Source: Oscillospiraceae bacterium NTUH-002-81 (GTDB taxonomy: Bacteria; Bacillota; Clostridia; Lachnospirales; Lachnospiraceae). From it: a stretch of DNA of 64,000 nt. A program made the translations under genes and the position numbers. The DNA lies in assembly GCA_032620915.1 (NCBI GenBank), contig CP136052.1, positions 589,001 to 653,000 of the forward strand, in the 5' to 3' direction. Shown here one piece after another: positions 35,166-44,109 of this stretch (position 1 is the stretch's first letter; every line of letters starts with the position of its first letter). The notes under the pieces were generated by a model that worked only from the letters and a program-made list of their open reading frames with translations, ran no database searches and was not told the DNA's origin.

Positions 35166-35948
35166 TTACGTGGCCGGTAGCTGTTCTGTGATCTGCAAGG
35201 TGTTTTCCGGGGAACTGCCCGGGCATTTTGGTGTGCAGACGGACAGTACATAGGAATCCCGCAGCAGCCGCTGCTGAAAACACAGGTCTTCGTCCGAACC
35301 GATGACCGTTCCCTTGGGGCTGATCCGGAAGGAAAAAGAGGACAGCCGCACGGACATGCCGGTGCCGGACTGCTTGATGCGGCTTTCTTTCAGCGTCCAG
35401 AACCGGAAAAACCACTCCTGGCGTTTCTCCTCCGTGGTGCTGAAGGCTTCCAGCTGGGCCTGTTCTTCGGGCGTCAGCACCCGGTGCAGCAGGTGATCCC
35501 GGAAGGGCCGGATGTGTTCCACGTCAATGCCCACCGGAAACGGCGCAAAGGCGCAGGCCACCAGACCGTGGCAATGGCTGATGTTGAAATGGATATCCGG
35601 GTATGCGGCGAGGGTCGGCTTCTTGTGCGGGCCGACAGTGATCCAGGTGTCGGGTACAGCCATGGGTGTTTGCCTGTCCGCTGTTACGTTTGCCATCTGT
35701 CTCTTGCTATGGTCAGGTGCGATTGACGTTCTAAGATCGCTATCGTCAGTACCAGTCGTTGTGGCTCGTTGACCGGTATCAGATACGCGATCAGTTTCAG
35801 CTGTTCCGGGAAATGGAGTCTCTTGTACGCTGATTCCATACAGTTCTTTCAACCCCACCGCCAGCAATTCCCGTCCGATCCGATGCTCCAGTGCAGGCAC
35901 CTTTTCACCGGGCGCGGGGGTGTAAAACCGGGTATAAACAGTGATCAT
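35166..35948 (-). CDS. 4'-phosphopantetheinyl transferase, Sfp-like
   Basis: A 260-residue protein with the Sfp/AcpT signature: HNISHCHGLVACAF-like region (NISHCHGLVACAFAP), VGIDVEHIRPF with metal-binding Asp, and FWTLKESRIKQSGTGM with the catalytic Glu/Lys. It attaches phosphopantetheine to carrier proteins. An unusual ~50-residue Thr/Asp-rich insert lies between the N-terminal part and the ISHCH region. No polyketide, peptide or fatty-acid synthase gene is present in the window, so its carrier is elsewhere. Its start overlaps the stop of the dehydratase gene as ATGA, indicating coupling. Confidence 0.83.
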   Translation of the reverse strand: MITVYTRFYTPAPGEKVPALEHRIGRELLAVGLKELYGISVQETPFPGTAETDRVSDTGQRATTTGTDDSDLRTSIAPDHSKRQMANVTADRQTPMAVPDTWITVGPHKKPTLAAYPDIHFNISHCHGLVACAFAPFPVGIDVEHIRPFRDHLLHRVLTPEEQAQLEAFSTTEEKRQEWFFRFWTLKESRIKQSGTGMSVRLSSFSFRISPKGTVIGSDEDLCFQQRLLRDSYVLSVCTPKCPGSSPENTLQITEQLPAT

Positions 35949-36922
35949 CGGGCGATCACATCCGGCAGAGCGACATCATCCAGCATGCGCAGCTGCTCAA
36001 ATCCTACGCTGCCGCCGGAGATGACGAAGCATACCTTTTCTTCCGGCTGAACGTGGATCAATCCTGCCAGGACAGCACCGATGCCGATGGCGGAGGACGG
36101 TTCGCACAGCAGTTTCCCTTCCATGAGAAGCAGCTTCATAGCCTGCAGCGTATCGCGGTCTTCCACAGGAACCACACCATCCGCATGGGCCTGCACGCAG
36201 GGGAAACATTTTTCACCGGGCATCTGGGCCACCAGCGCATCCGCGATGGAAGATTTCTGTTCCACCTTGGTGCGGGCATGGTTTCGCAGGCTGGTGCTGT
36301 AACGGGGCAGGACTGCCGGTTCCGCACCGTATACAAGCGTCTTCGGGGAAATCCCCTTCACGGCTGTGGAAATGCCGGAAAGCAGACCGCCGCCGCTGGT
36401 GGGAACGATGACCCTGGAAAGCGCGGGGCACTGGGTGATCAGCTCCAGCCCTGCCGTTCCCTGCCCGGCCATGATCTCCTCATCGTCATAGGGCGGCACC
36501 ATGACCGCACCCCGCTCCTGGCAGAGCGCCTGGGCGATCTGAAAACGCTGGGACGTCTCGCACTGGACAATTTCGGCGCCCAGTGCGCGGATGGCTTCTA
36601 CCTTCACCAGCGGTGCGGTGTAGGGCATCACGATGGTGGCTTTGGTGTGCAGCATTCTGGCCGTGTAGGCTACGGCTTTTCCGTGATTACCGGAGGAGGC
36701 GGCCACGATGCCGCGCTGCAGCTGTTCTTCTGTCAGCTGGCAGATCTTGTTCAGGGCGCCCCGCAGCTTGAAGGCGCCGGTGATCTGCATGCATTCCGCC
36801 TTGGCGTACACCTGGCAGCCCAGATAGGCGTCCAGGCTGTGCAGCCGCAGCAAAGGCGTCTCGGTGATGTAAGGAGCGATGCGCTCTTTTGCTTTTTGAA
36901 TATCGTTCAATGTGATTGACAT
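35945..36922 (-). CDS. Threonine/serine dehydratase-like PLP enzyme (short form)
   Basis: A 325-residue fold-type II PLP enzyme. GGGAGC precedes the ATG. The PLP Lys is in ITGAFKLRGALNKI, the substrate loop SSGNHGKAVAY is intact, and the phosphate-binding glycine loop TSGGGLLSGI follows. There is no C-terminal ACT regulatory domain, so it resembles catabolic TdcB/serine racemase-type enzymes rather than biosynthetic IlvA. It would deaminate Thr or Ser, or racemise Ser. It is translationally linked to the phosphopantetheinyl transferase gene, an unexplained pairing. Confidence 0.85.
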   Translation of the reverse strand: MSITLNDIQKAKERIAPYITETPLLRLHSLDAYLGCQVYAKAECMQITGAFKLRGALNKICQLTEEQLQRGIVAASSGNHGKAVAYTARMLHTKATIVMPYTAPLVKVEAIRALGAEIVQCETSQRFQIAQALCQERGAVMVPPYDDEEIMAGQGTAGLELITQCPALSRVIVPTSGGGLLSGISTAVKGISPKTLVYGAEPAVLPRYSTSLRNHARTKVEQKSSIADALVAQMPGEKCFPCVQAHADGVVPVEDRDTLQAMKLLLMEGKLLCEPSSAIGIGAVLAGLIHVQPEEKVCFVISGGSVGFEQLRMLDDVALPDVIAR

Positions 36923-36946
36923 GACAGTAGCTCCCTTTCTGATGGG

Positions 36947-38341
36947 TTAGTACTTTTGCAGAAATTCTTCTGCGGGCATGGGTTTCCCGTACAGGTATCC
37001 CTGGGCGAAGGTACAGCCGGAGGACAGCAGGTAGTCGGCCTGCTCTTTTGTCTCCACGCCTTCGGCCAGAATGTGGAGATCCAGACTTTGGGCCAGCTGG
37101 ATGATGAACTGAATGATCTCTGCATGGCGTTTGCTGTGGGCGGCGGACACGAGGAAATACCGGTCCAGCTTCAGCAGGTCGATGGGCATCTCTGCCACCA
37201 TGGCCAGGGAGGATTCCCCCTGTTCCGAAGTCATCCATTTCAATGAAAAATCCGGCTTCCCGAAGCTCGGAAAGTACGTGGAAAATATGCTGAGAATCAT
37301 GGACATAAGCCCGCTCCGTCACTTCCAGGTGCAGCGCTGCAGCATTTAGTTCATATTTTTTCAGTAAGCTCTGGAGTGTCTGCTGCAGATCCTTCTGGTA
37401 CAGATCGCCCCGTGCCACATTGACGGAAATGGGAAAGACTTTTTTGCCGGCCTTTTGCCGTTGCTGCAGCAGCCGACAGGTGTCCTCCCACACGTATTTG
37501 TCCAGCGGATAGATTTCTCCGGCCTCTTCCAGAAGGGGGATAAACTGATCCGGCGGAATAAAACCAAACTCCGGGTGGATCCAGCGGATCAGTGATTCGG
37601 CACCGATGACTTCTCCGGTGCGCATATCGACCTTGGGCTGCACATACAGGTGAAACTGCCGGTCTTCCAGCGCCTGCTGTACCTGATTGCGCATCTGGGT
37701 TTCCCTGATGAGCCGCTCCTGCAGGGTCTGATCATAAAAAGCGATCCGCTGTTTGGTTTTTCCGTCAATGGTATCTGCGGCCAGCCTCGCCCGGTCGCAG
37801 AGGAGTTCCACGGAAACGGAACGGTCTTTTGTGGAGCAGACGCCGATTTTTCCATGTACCCGCACGGGGAGCGGATAGGTTTGAAAATAACGGCTGACTT
37901 CTTCATGCAGGGCAGTTTTCAGCTGATGGTTTGTCTTCATCAGCGCCCGCTGGGAGTTGATGAGCTGGTTGTTCATCTGCTGAATGCGGGAATATTCGTC
38001 CGTGTAAGGCATCTGCAGGTGATCTTGGGCCCAGTTCAGATATTTTACATAAAGATCGGTAAACCGGGTGAAGCCCTGCTCGTCCGTCACGCGGACGAGA
38101 AAGACCAGATGATACCTGGGGAACGGGCAGAGAATGGCACAGAACGATTCCGTCCCGCCTTTCAGCTGCCACAAAGAAACGCTTTGCACCTGATTTTCCA
38201 GGGCATCGGGAAGCGGCAGCAGCTCCGGGTTTTCCAGCAATTCCGGCAGACGGGCACCCTCTGACAGCGGACAGGTGGGAGAGCTGTCCATGATTTTCAC
38301 AATATTCCATTGGTGGTCGCACAGAAAATACAGTATTTCAT
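36947..38341 (-). pseudogene. EAL-domain c-di-GMP phosphodiesterase, interrupted by frameshift
   Basis: An N-terminal ~190-residue region, then an EAL domain. In one frame it reads YVQPKVDMRTGEVIGAESLI, ISVNVARGD, LHLEVTERAY and IEMDDFGTG; then the frame shifts at C5 (37216-37220) and the domain continues in another frame as ESSLAMVAEMPIDLLKLDR and ILAEGVET to the stop at 36947. Removing one base of the run joins them. With that repair, all metal- and substrate-binding residues of an active phosphodiesterase are present. The start is also unclear: an ATG at 38341 overlaps the B12-protein stop as ATGA but is in the wrong frame unless the A4 run at 38325-38328 gains one base. Hydrolysis of c-di-GMP is likely if intact. 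Confidence 0.75.
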
Positions 38342-39412
38342 GATAAGTGTTTCGAGGGCAGAAGCCGGTTGGCTTCGGTGAGCAGTTGGCGGGCATCGGT
38401 GGTGTACAGATCAACGGGCCACTGGTTCCAGATGTCGTGGGTGCTCTGGAATGCCTTGCCGCCCACAGCGATTTTCAGCGTGGGAAAGGCAGCCCGGATG
38501 GCGTCCACCAGATCCCGGCACGTCATAAGATGCTGGGGCATGGTGACGGACAGCGCCACCAGATCGGGAGTCTGCTCCCCGATGCTTTGTAGCATGGCAT
38601 CCACAGGAACGGCGGCACCGAGATAGGTGCTGTCCCAACCGTCGTTTTCGAACAGGTCAGCCACCATGCGGGAACCCATTTCATGAAGCTCGGTGCCGGG
38701 ACAGGCGCACAGGATCCGCCGGTTTTTGCGCTCGCTGGAAAATAACTGCGGATACATCTGGGACATGGCCATCTGGGTGACGGAGGTGCAGTAATGTTCC
38801 TCCGCAACAGAGATCCGGGCAGTGTGCCACAGATCGCCGACACGGTGCATGCTTTCAGCCAGAATTTCCACATAAATATCATTCAGCGGGATGCCCTTTT
38901 CCAGAAACTGCTGGATGAGATACAGCGCCTGGCGGGTATCCTCCCGCAGCAGACTGTTCATATACTGTTCAATCTCGGCTTCATAGGGCGAAGACGCTGC
39001 GCTTTCGGTATGGGAAAACGGCGTCGCCTTCCCGGATACCGGCTTGGGCACAGTCGATGAGGGCAAAAAGGGCTGCCTGCTTTTCTGCGGGAATGACTTC
39101 GCTGATCGCCTGCCGGATATGTTCAAAATGCCGGAAGACGTAATCCTCGGTCTTTTCAGGCAGGTTGTCCTTCAGCACCGATTTCATCAGGCGCAGCAGC
39201 CAGCTGGCATAATCCTTCATGATTTTATCATCGTTCAGAACGTATGCGGTGTACAGAAAATCAATGTTGTAGCGGGTATCCCGGTAAATGATCCGCTGTA
39301 CATGCTTTGGCAGTGCGTCAAAATAGGCCGCCTGTTCCTTCTGGCAGTGGTCGAAAGCCGTATCCACCAGATGTAGAAATTCCGGTTCGTGTTCCATCCA
39401 TAATAAACTCAT
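38338..39412 (-). pseudogene. CarH-like B12-binding sensor protein, interrupted by frameshift
   Basis: The first part (39412-38981) starts after GAGGGGGCG and is helical and acidic (MSLLWMEHEPEFLHLVD...). It stops at 38981, while the second part continues in another frame to 38338. The indel lies between about 39040 and 38990. The second part has a four-helix region with W-HTARISVAE-EH, matching the W-x9-EH photosensory motif of CarH. A cobalamin-binding domain follows with ELHEMG (ExHxxG) and SVTMPQHL and GGKAF. No MerR DNA-binding domain is seen. It should bind adenosyl- or methyl-cobalamin; light or B12 sensing is inferred. It ends at the EAL gene start. Confidence 0.72.
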
Positions 39413-39517
39413 ATTTGCTTCGCCCCCTCTTTTGTATATAAAATATCATACCATTTCGGGAAGAACCCGTCAATGAAGGGGCGCGCAGGAAATGTATCTG
39501 CAGAGACAAGTTGCTTC

Positions 39518-39546
39518 TTGCATTTGGGAAGAGGACAGCGTATAAT
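39518..39546 (+). promoter_or_regulatory. Promoter of the amidohydrolase gene
   Basis: TTGCAT (39518-39523) and perfect TATAAT (39541-39546) are 17 bases apart, 41 bases before the ATG at 39588. It is divergent from the B12-sensor gene. Confidence 0.7.
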
Positions 39547-39587
39547 TTCTAACTGTGAAAATCTGGAAAAACAGAGGAGAAGACATC

Positions 39588-40926
39588 ATGGAAAATTACG
39601 ATATTGTGATAAAAAACTGTCAGGTACTGCAGCCGGATATGACCATTTCCGGGGAATGCTCTGTGGCGATCAAGGATAGCTGGATCCGGAAAATCGGTTC
39701 CGCAGAGGAAATTGCGGCAGCCGGAACGGCGGCACAGACGCTGGATGGAAAAGGGAAACTTTTTGATGCCGGGACTGGTGGACGGTCACACCCATACGTG
39801 CCAGCAGCTGCTGCGGGGAAGGGTGGCGGACGAATATCCGATGATCTGGACGCGGTTCCTGGTGCCCTTTGAGAGCAACCTGCAGCCGGAGGATTCCTAC
39901 GTCAGCGGACAGCTGGCCTGCCTGGAAATGATCAAAAACGGCACCACTGCTTTTGCGGAATCCGGCGGTGTGCACATGGAACGGGTGGCAGATGCGGTCA
40001 TCGAGTCCGGCATGCGGGCGGCCATCGCCAAATCCACCATGGATATGGGAAATGCCATCACCGGTGCCATGAAGGAGACGGCCCAGGAGGCCATCGACAA
40101 TACCATTGACCTGTATAAGCGCTATCAGGGAGCCGGGGATGGCCGGATCGATATCTGGTTTGCCATCCGCCAGGTCATGACCTGCTCCCGGGAGCTCATC
40201 TCTATGGTGGGGGAAAATGCGAAAAAATATCACACCGGCATTCACGCCCATCTGTGTGAGCATAAGGATGAGGTCAGCTTCTGCCTCCAGAATTATAAAA
40301 AGCGGCCGGCCCAGTTTCTGGAGGAAATGGGCATTCTCGGGCCAAACCTGCTGACGGCCCACAACGTCATGCTGTCTGATGCGGATATTTCCATCATGGC
40401 AGAGCGGGGCGTGAAGATCATTCACTGTCCCAGAGCCAATCTGGCCAACCACGGCTTTCCCAAGACACCGCAGATCCTGGAAGCCGGCGCCAGCGTGGGC
40501 CTTGGCTGCGACGGTGCTGCGCCGTCCAACCTGGATCTGTTCGACGAGATCAAGGTGCTGCGCTATGCCATGATCGGCTACTGGGGGCTTCCGTCCTTCA
40601 ATCCGGTGGTCATGCCCTGTGCGAAGCTGCTGGAAATGGCAACCCAGGGCGGTGCCAACGCCATCGGCCACGGAGATATCCTGGGAACGGTGGAAGAGGG
40701 CAAGAAAGCAGACCTGATCCTGTTGAACATTGATCAGCCTCATATTTTGCCCACCCAGAATCTGTTGAACACCATTGTGGATGCGGCCAGCAGCCATGAC
40801 GTGACCGATTCCATCATCAACGGCAAACTGGTCATGAAAGACCGGGAGGTGCTGACGCTGGACGAGGAGAAGATCATGTTCGAGGCAGACCGGCATATGA
40901 AGGAGATCATCAAAAGAGCATACTAG
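39588..40926 (+). pseudogene. Amidohydrolase superfamily deaminase/chlorohydrolase-like enzyme, frameshifted
   Basis: The ATG follows GAGGAGAAGAC. The first ~58 codons (MENYDIVIKNCQVLQPDM...) form the usual N-terminal beta-sandwich and lose frame at the T5 run 39760-39764. The body continues in another frame from MPGLVDGHTHTCQQLLRG to 40926; deleting one T restores ~445 residues. Metal ligands are HTH, HLCEH, a His in TAHNVMLSD, and Asp in LGCDGAAPSN. This resembles SAH/MTA deaminase, SsnA or AtzA-like members of the superfamily. Substrate is not determinable. Unless the base is corrected or slipped, only a truncated product is made. Confidence 0.78.
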
Positions 40927-41851
40927 AGGAGTATGTAAGGCGTGAAAAAATCTCCCCAATATCCCCATCTATACACAGCGCCTGTGGCCGGATCTCCTCC
41001 GGGCAGAGTGCCTGCCCCTGATTGATGCAGATATAGGAAGCTTTGGGATTGCGCACGGTGCGCTGCCAGAAATCATACTTGATGATGCCGGGGGTGTTGT
41101 AGCCCACGCCCAGCTCCAGAAAGACGATCCGCAGCCCCTCATGCCGCCGGAGAAATTCTGCGTAATGTTCAGCGGCCCTGTGCCAGCCTTCATCCTGGAC
41201 GAAGGTGCTGTCACAGCGCAGGTTCATGGTCATGGGCTGGCCGCAGTGGGGACAGCGGGGAACCAGGTGAGAGGGAATGGTCATCTGCGGCGCCTGTCCC
41301 TCCGGCAGCGTCAGCCGTCCGTCTGCTTCGATCACATAGCCCTGGGCTTCCACCATCCGGCGGATCTGCGCTTCGTTGTCAAAGGTTTCTTGGCAGCAGG
41401 GGGTGCTGCACTGGAACAGGCCGTAATCCCCCTGGGTGTAGAAAAGCCGTTTTTTGTCAAAGCCCGCCCGCTGGAAGCAGTGATCCACGTTGGTGGTGAT
41501 GACGAAGTAATCTTTTCCGTCCACCAGCGAAAGCATCTGTTCGTAAACGGGTTTCGGCGGGGCGATGAACCGGTTGATCCACACATAACGGCTCCAGAAG
41601 GCCCAGGATTCCTCCGGTGTCTGGTAGGGATAGAAGCCGCCGGAGTACATATCCGAGAACCCGTATTTTTCCTGAAAATCTGTAAAATACCGGGCAAACC
41701 GTTCGCCGGTGTAGGTGTAGCCTGCCGAGGTGGACAGGCCGGAACCGGCCCCGATGACAACGGCATCCGCTTCCCGCAGTCGATCCCGGAGGGCATCAAT
41801 GGACGGCAAGGAGCCGTTCGTAGATTTCTTTGTCCACATCTTTGAAAACAT
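40910..41851 (-). CDS. Class M sirtuin (SirTM), ADP-ribose transfer
   Basis: A 313-residue SIR2-type protein. AAAGGTGATTTTTA precedes the ATG at 41851. The NAD-binding motif VIGAGSGLSTSAGYTY, the catalytic TTNVDHCFQRAGF, and a zinc ribbon (CSTPCC ... CPHCG) are present, then FLELGVGYNTPGIIKYDFW. The pattern matches class M sirtuins, which ADP-ribosylate proteins in some pathogens. Its start lies inside the macrodomain gene by 56 bases, so the two are coupled. The GcvH-L and lipoate ligase genes of the classical SirTM operon are missing. Its 3' end overlaps the convergent amidohydrolase by 17 bases. Confidence 0.85.
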   Translation of the reverse strand: MFSKMWTKKSTNGSLPSIDALRDRLREADAVVIGAGSGLSTSAGYTYTGERFARYFTDFQEKYGFSDMYSGGFYPYQTPEESWAFWSRYVWINRFIAPPKPVYEQMLSLVDGKDYFVITTNVDHCFQRAGFDKKRLFYTQGDYGLFQCSTPCCQETFDNEAQIRRMVEAQGYVIEADGRLTLPEGQAPQMTIPSHLVPRCPHCGQPMTMNLRCDSTFVQDEGWHRAAEHYAEFLRRHEGLRIVFLELGVGYNTPGIIKYDFWQRTVRNPKASYICINQGQALCPEEIRPQALCIDGDIGEIFSRLTYSSSMLF

Positions 41852-42575
41852 TAAAAATCACCTTTCTTACACTGGTTTTGGTCTGCAGGAACTGTTGAAC
41901 AGTGTTCACTGCGATGGCGGCAGCCTGTTCATTGGGAAAATGGAACACGCCGGTGGAAATGCAGCAGAAAGCCACGCTTTCCAGATCATGGGTGGCGGCC
42001 AGCTCCAGGCAGGAGCGGTAGCAGGACGCCAGCAGCTGCCGGTCTTTTTCTGTCACCCGGGACTGGATGATGGGGCCGACGGTGTGCAGTACATATTTAC
42101 AGGGCAGATTGAAGGCCGGGGTGATCTTGGCCAGCCCGGTGGGTTCCTCGTGGCCCTGCTGTTCCATCAGTTCGGCGCAGGCCAGCCGCAGCTGTACACC
42201 GGCAAAGGTATGGATACAGTTGTCGATGCAGCTGTGGTTGGGAATATAGCAGCCGGTGAGGCTGCTGTTGGCCGCATTGACGATGGCATCACACCGCAGC
42301 GCCGTGATGTCGCCCTGCCACACATAGAGCCCGTCCTGCACCGGTGTCAGATCCTGTATGTCGGTGACGCCTTTTTTGGCTGTCTCGTCAGCGAGATAGG
42401 CATCCTGCATTTCCAGAAATTCCGGATCGCAGGCTTTCGGTGCCCGGACATTCATCAGTGCCCGCAGCAGCTGTCTCTGACCGGCGGGATCCTTCGGGAC
42501 GGACAGACCTGCATACCGGGGATTCTCCCGCAGGAGAGACTGGATCAAAAATAATCTTCGTGTACTCTGATTCAT
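41796..42575 (-). CDS. Macrodomain protein (ADP-ribose hydrolase, MacroD type)
   Basis: A 259-residue protein. AAGAGGTTTTAACC precedes the ATG. The N-terminal ~75 residues are helical. The macrodomain starts near VWQGDITALRCDAIVNAANS, with the adenosine-binding Asp and the NAAN motif, then SCIDNCIHTFAG, and CCISTGVFHFPNEQAA as the substrate loop. It binds or removes ADP-ribose and related acetylated products. It is the expected partner of SirTM, reversing its modification. The start, overlap and order are as in known SirTM/macrodomain operons. Confidence 0.88.
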   Translation of the reverse strand: MNQSTRRLFLIQSLLRENPRYAGLSVPKDPAGQRQLLRALMNVRAPKACDPEFLEMQDAYLADETAKKGVTDIQDLTPVQDGLYVWQGDITALRCDAIVNAANSSLTGCYIPNHSCIDNCIHTFAGVQLRLACAELMEQQGHEEPTGLAKITPAFNLPCKYVLHTVGPIIQSRVTEKDRQLLASCYRSCLELAATHDLESVAFCCISTGVFHFPNEQAAAIAVNTVQQFLQTKTSVRKVIFNVFKDVDKEIYERLLAVH

Positions 42576-42704
42576 GGTTAAAACCTCTTTTCGATGGCCT
42601 GGCGGACATAATATCCCGGCATTTTATAGGCGGGCTGTCTCTGCAATGGTGCTGCTGTCCCGGACAATGTGGGCAGATCACAGCGCCGGTTCTACGGGTT
42701 ACGT

Positions 42705-43100
42705 TTAGAATTCATACGGCGGATTGCCGGAGAAATCTGCGATGACGCCGTGGGCGTTTTCCAGATAGAATACCTCAAAGATCGGGTTGGTGGCTTCGCC
42801 ATACTGGCTCTTCACGATGGGGTTCTGGATGCACATTTCCTTGGCAGCCATGTTGTTTTCAAAAACAGCCTTGCCGTGGAGACGGATCCATGCGTAGGAA
42901 GGGCTGGAAACAGAGATCTCGATTTCCGGGTTTTCCTGCATATCCCTGTACACCTCTTTGGTGTTGTTGGTGCAGAACCAGAGCTTGCCGTCAAGCTCGC
43001 CTGCGAACATGAACGGGCGGCATTTTGCCTTGCCGTCACGGCCTACGGTTGCCAGATACTGTACCGGGTTCTCGTTTAAAAATGCTACTACTTTCTTCAT
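42705..43100 (-). CDS. Pyridoxamine 5'-phosphate oxidase family (FMN-binding split-barrel) protein
   Basis: A 131-residue protein behind AAGGAGG. The pattern FLNENPVQYLATVGRDGKAK, CRPFMFAGELDGKLWFCTNN and VYRDMQENPEIEI is typical of small PNPOx-like flavin proteins, some of which are FMN or F420 dependent reductases. It is cytoplasmic. It lies upstream of the macrodomain gene on the same strand with a 129-base gap and so is probably separate. The promoter on the minus strand is TTTACG-17-TATGAT. Confidence 0.85.
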   Translation of the reverse strand: MKKVVAFLNENPVQYLATVGRDGKAKCRPFMFAGELDGKLWFCTNNTKEVYRDMQENPEIEISVSSPSYAWIRLHGKAVFENNMAAKEMCIQNPIVKSQYGEATNPIFEVFYLENAHGVIADFSGNPPYEF

Positions 43101-43165
43101 TATAATACCTCCTTGAAATAATGGAAAATGATTTTGAAAAGGAAGGATTTCCTTTCGATGGCTTT

Positions 43166-43194
43166 ATCATAAGGCAGTAGGGCGCGATCGTAAA
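43166..43194 (-). promoter_or_regulatory. Promoter of the PNPOx-like gene
   Basis: On the minus strand TTTACG (43194-43189) and TATGAT (43171-43166) are 17 bases apart. It is divergent from the TraX-like promoter at 43259-43287. Confidence 0.55.
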
Positions 43195-43258
43195 GTAAGC
43201 ACAATAAAGTGCGGTAGTTGCCAAAAAGATACTATAGGGGCCGACAGCCATGTTTTGG

Positions 43259-43287
43259 TTGCAAAAGGGGTGTACTTTTTGTATGAT
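43259..43287 (+). promoter_or_regulatory. Promoter of the TraX-like gene
   Basis: TTGCAA (43259-43264) and TATGAT (43282-43287) are 17 bases apart, 31 bases before the ATG at 43318. Confidence 0.65.
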
Positions 43288-43317
43288 GAAGTTAAATGAA
43301 CGAATAAGGAGGAGCCT

Positions 43318-44064
43318 ATGACTGACTGACGTTTTTTTACTGCCAATCAGTTAAAATTTATTGCCCTGTTTACGATGCTGCTGGACCATCTTTATGCCAC
43401 GGTGCTTCACGACCATCTGTGGCTGACCTATGTGGGCCGCATTGCCTTCCCTCTGTTTGCCTTTGAACTGGTGCAGGGATATATGCATACCCACGACCTG
43501 CGCCGCTACGCCAAACGGATCCTTTTGCTGGCGGTGCTGTCCGAGATCCCGTTTGATATGGTGGCAGGTGCATCCTTTTTCTATATCTGGCATCAGAATG
43601 TGGCCTGGACGCTGTTGGCCGGTCTGGGAGCCTGCTGCTGCGCAGATCATTTGCTGGCAAAAGAGACCGCTGCATCCAGACGGGTGCTGTATCTGCTGGG
43701 ACTGGTGGGTACGGTGCTCCTGCCGTGTCTGCTGATGACCGATTACGGTGCCGAAGGTGTGCTGCTGATTCTGCTGTTCTGGTTTACCCGCAAGGGCGGA
43801 GCAGTCAACTATCTCATTCAGGTGGTTGTGATGTTTGTGATGTGGCAGTTTGTGTTCTGTGGACGGACGCTCCTCATCGGTTCGTTCGTGTTCCAGACAC
43901 AGTGCTTTGCTCTGTGCGCCCTGCCGTTGATCTGGCTGTATAATGGAAAACACGGCACACGCAATAAGGCGCTGCAGTATGCAGCCTATGCCTTTTATCC
44001 GGTACACCTTTTCATTCTCGGCATCATTTTCATGCGGATGGCGGCGGCAATGGGTGGTATATAA
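43318..44064 (+). pseudogene. TraX-family membrane protein with disrupted start
   Basis: AAGGAGG (43306-43312) sets an ATG at 43318, but the frame reads Met-Thr-Asp-stop. The codons immediately after the stop (TANQLKFIALFTMLLDHLYA) are the usual start of a TraX protein and continue to 44064. The region between is three TGAC units (43319-43330) followed by T7 (43332-43338). The next in-frame ATG at 43375 would lose the conserved first segment. The body has about eight hydrophobic helices, including YVGRIAFPLFAFELVQGY and FYPVHLFILGIIFM. TraX-like proteins of this type are acyltransferase relatives. The start disruption could be a pseudogene mutation, slippage or a read error. Confidence 0.7.
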
Positions 44065-44109
44065 TAACTGCATGGATACGCATGGGTACATAGAAAGGAC
44101 AGGATAACG

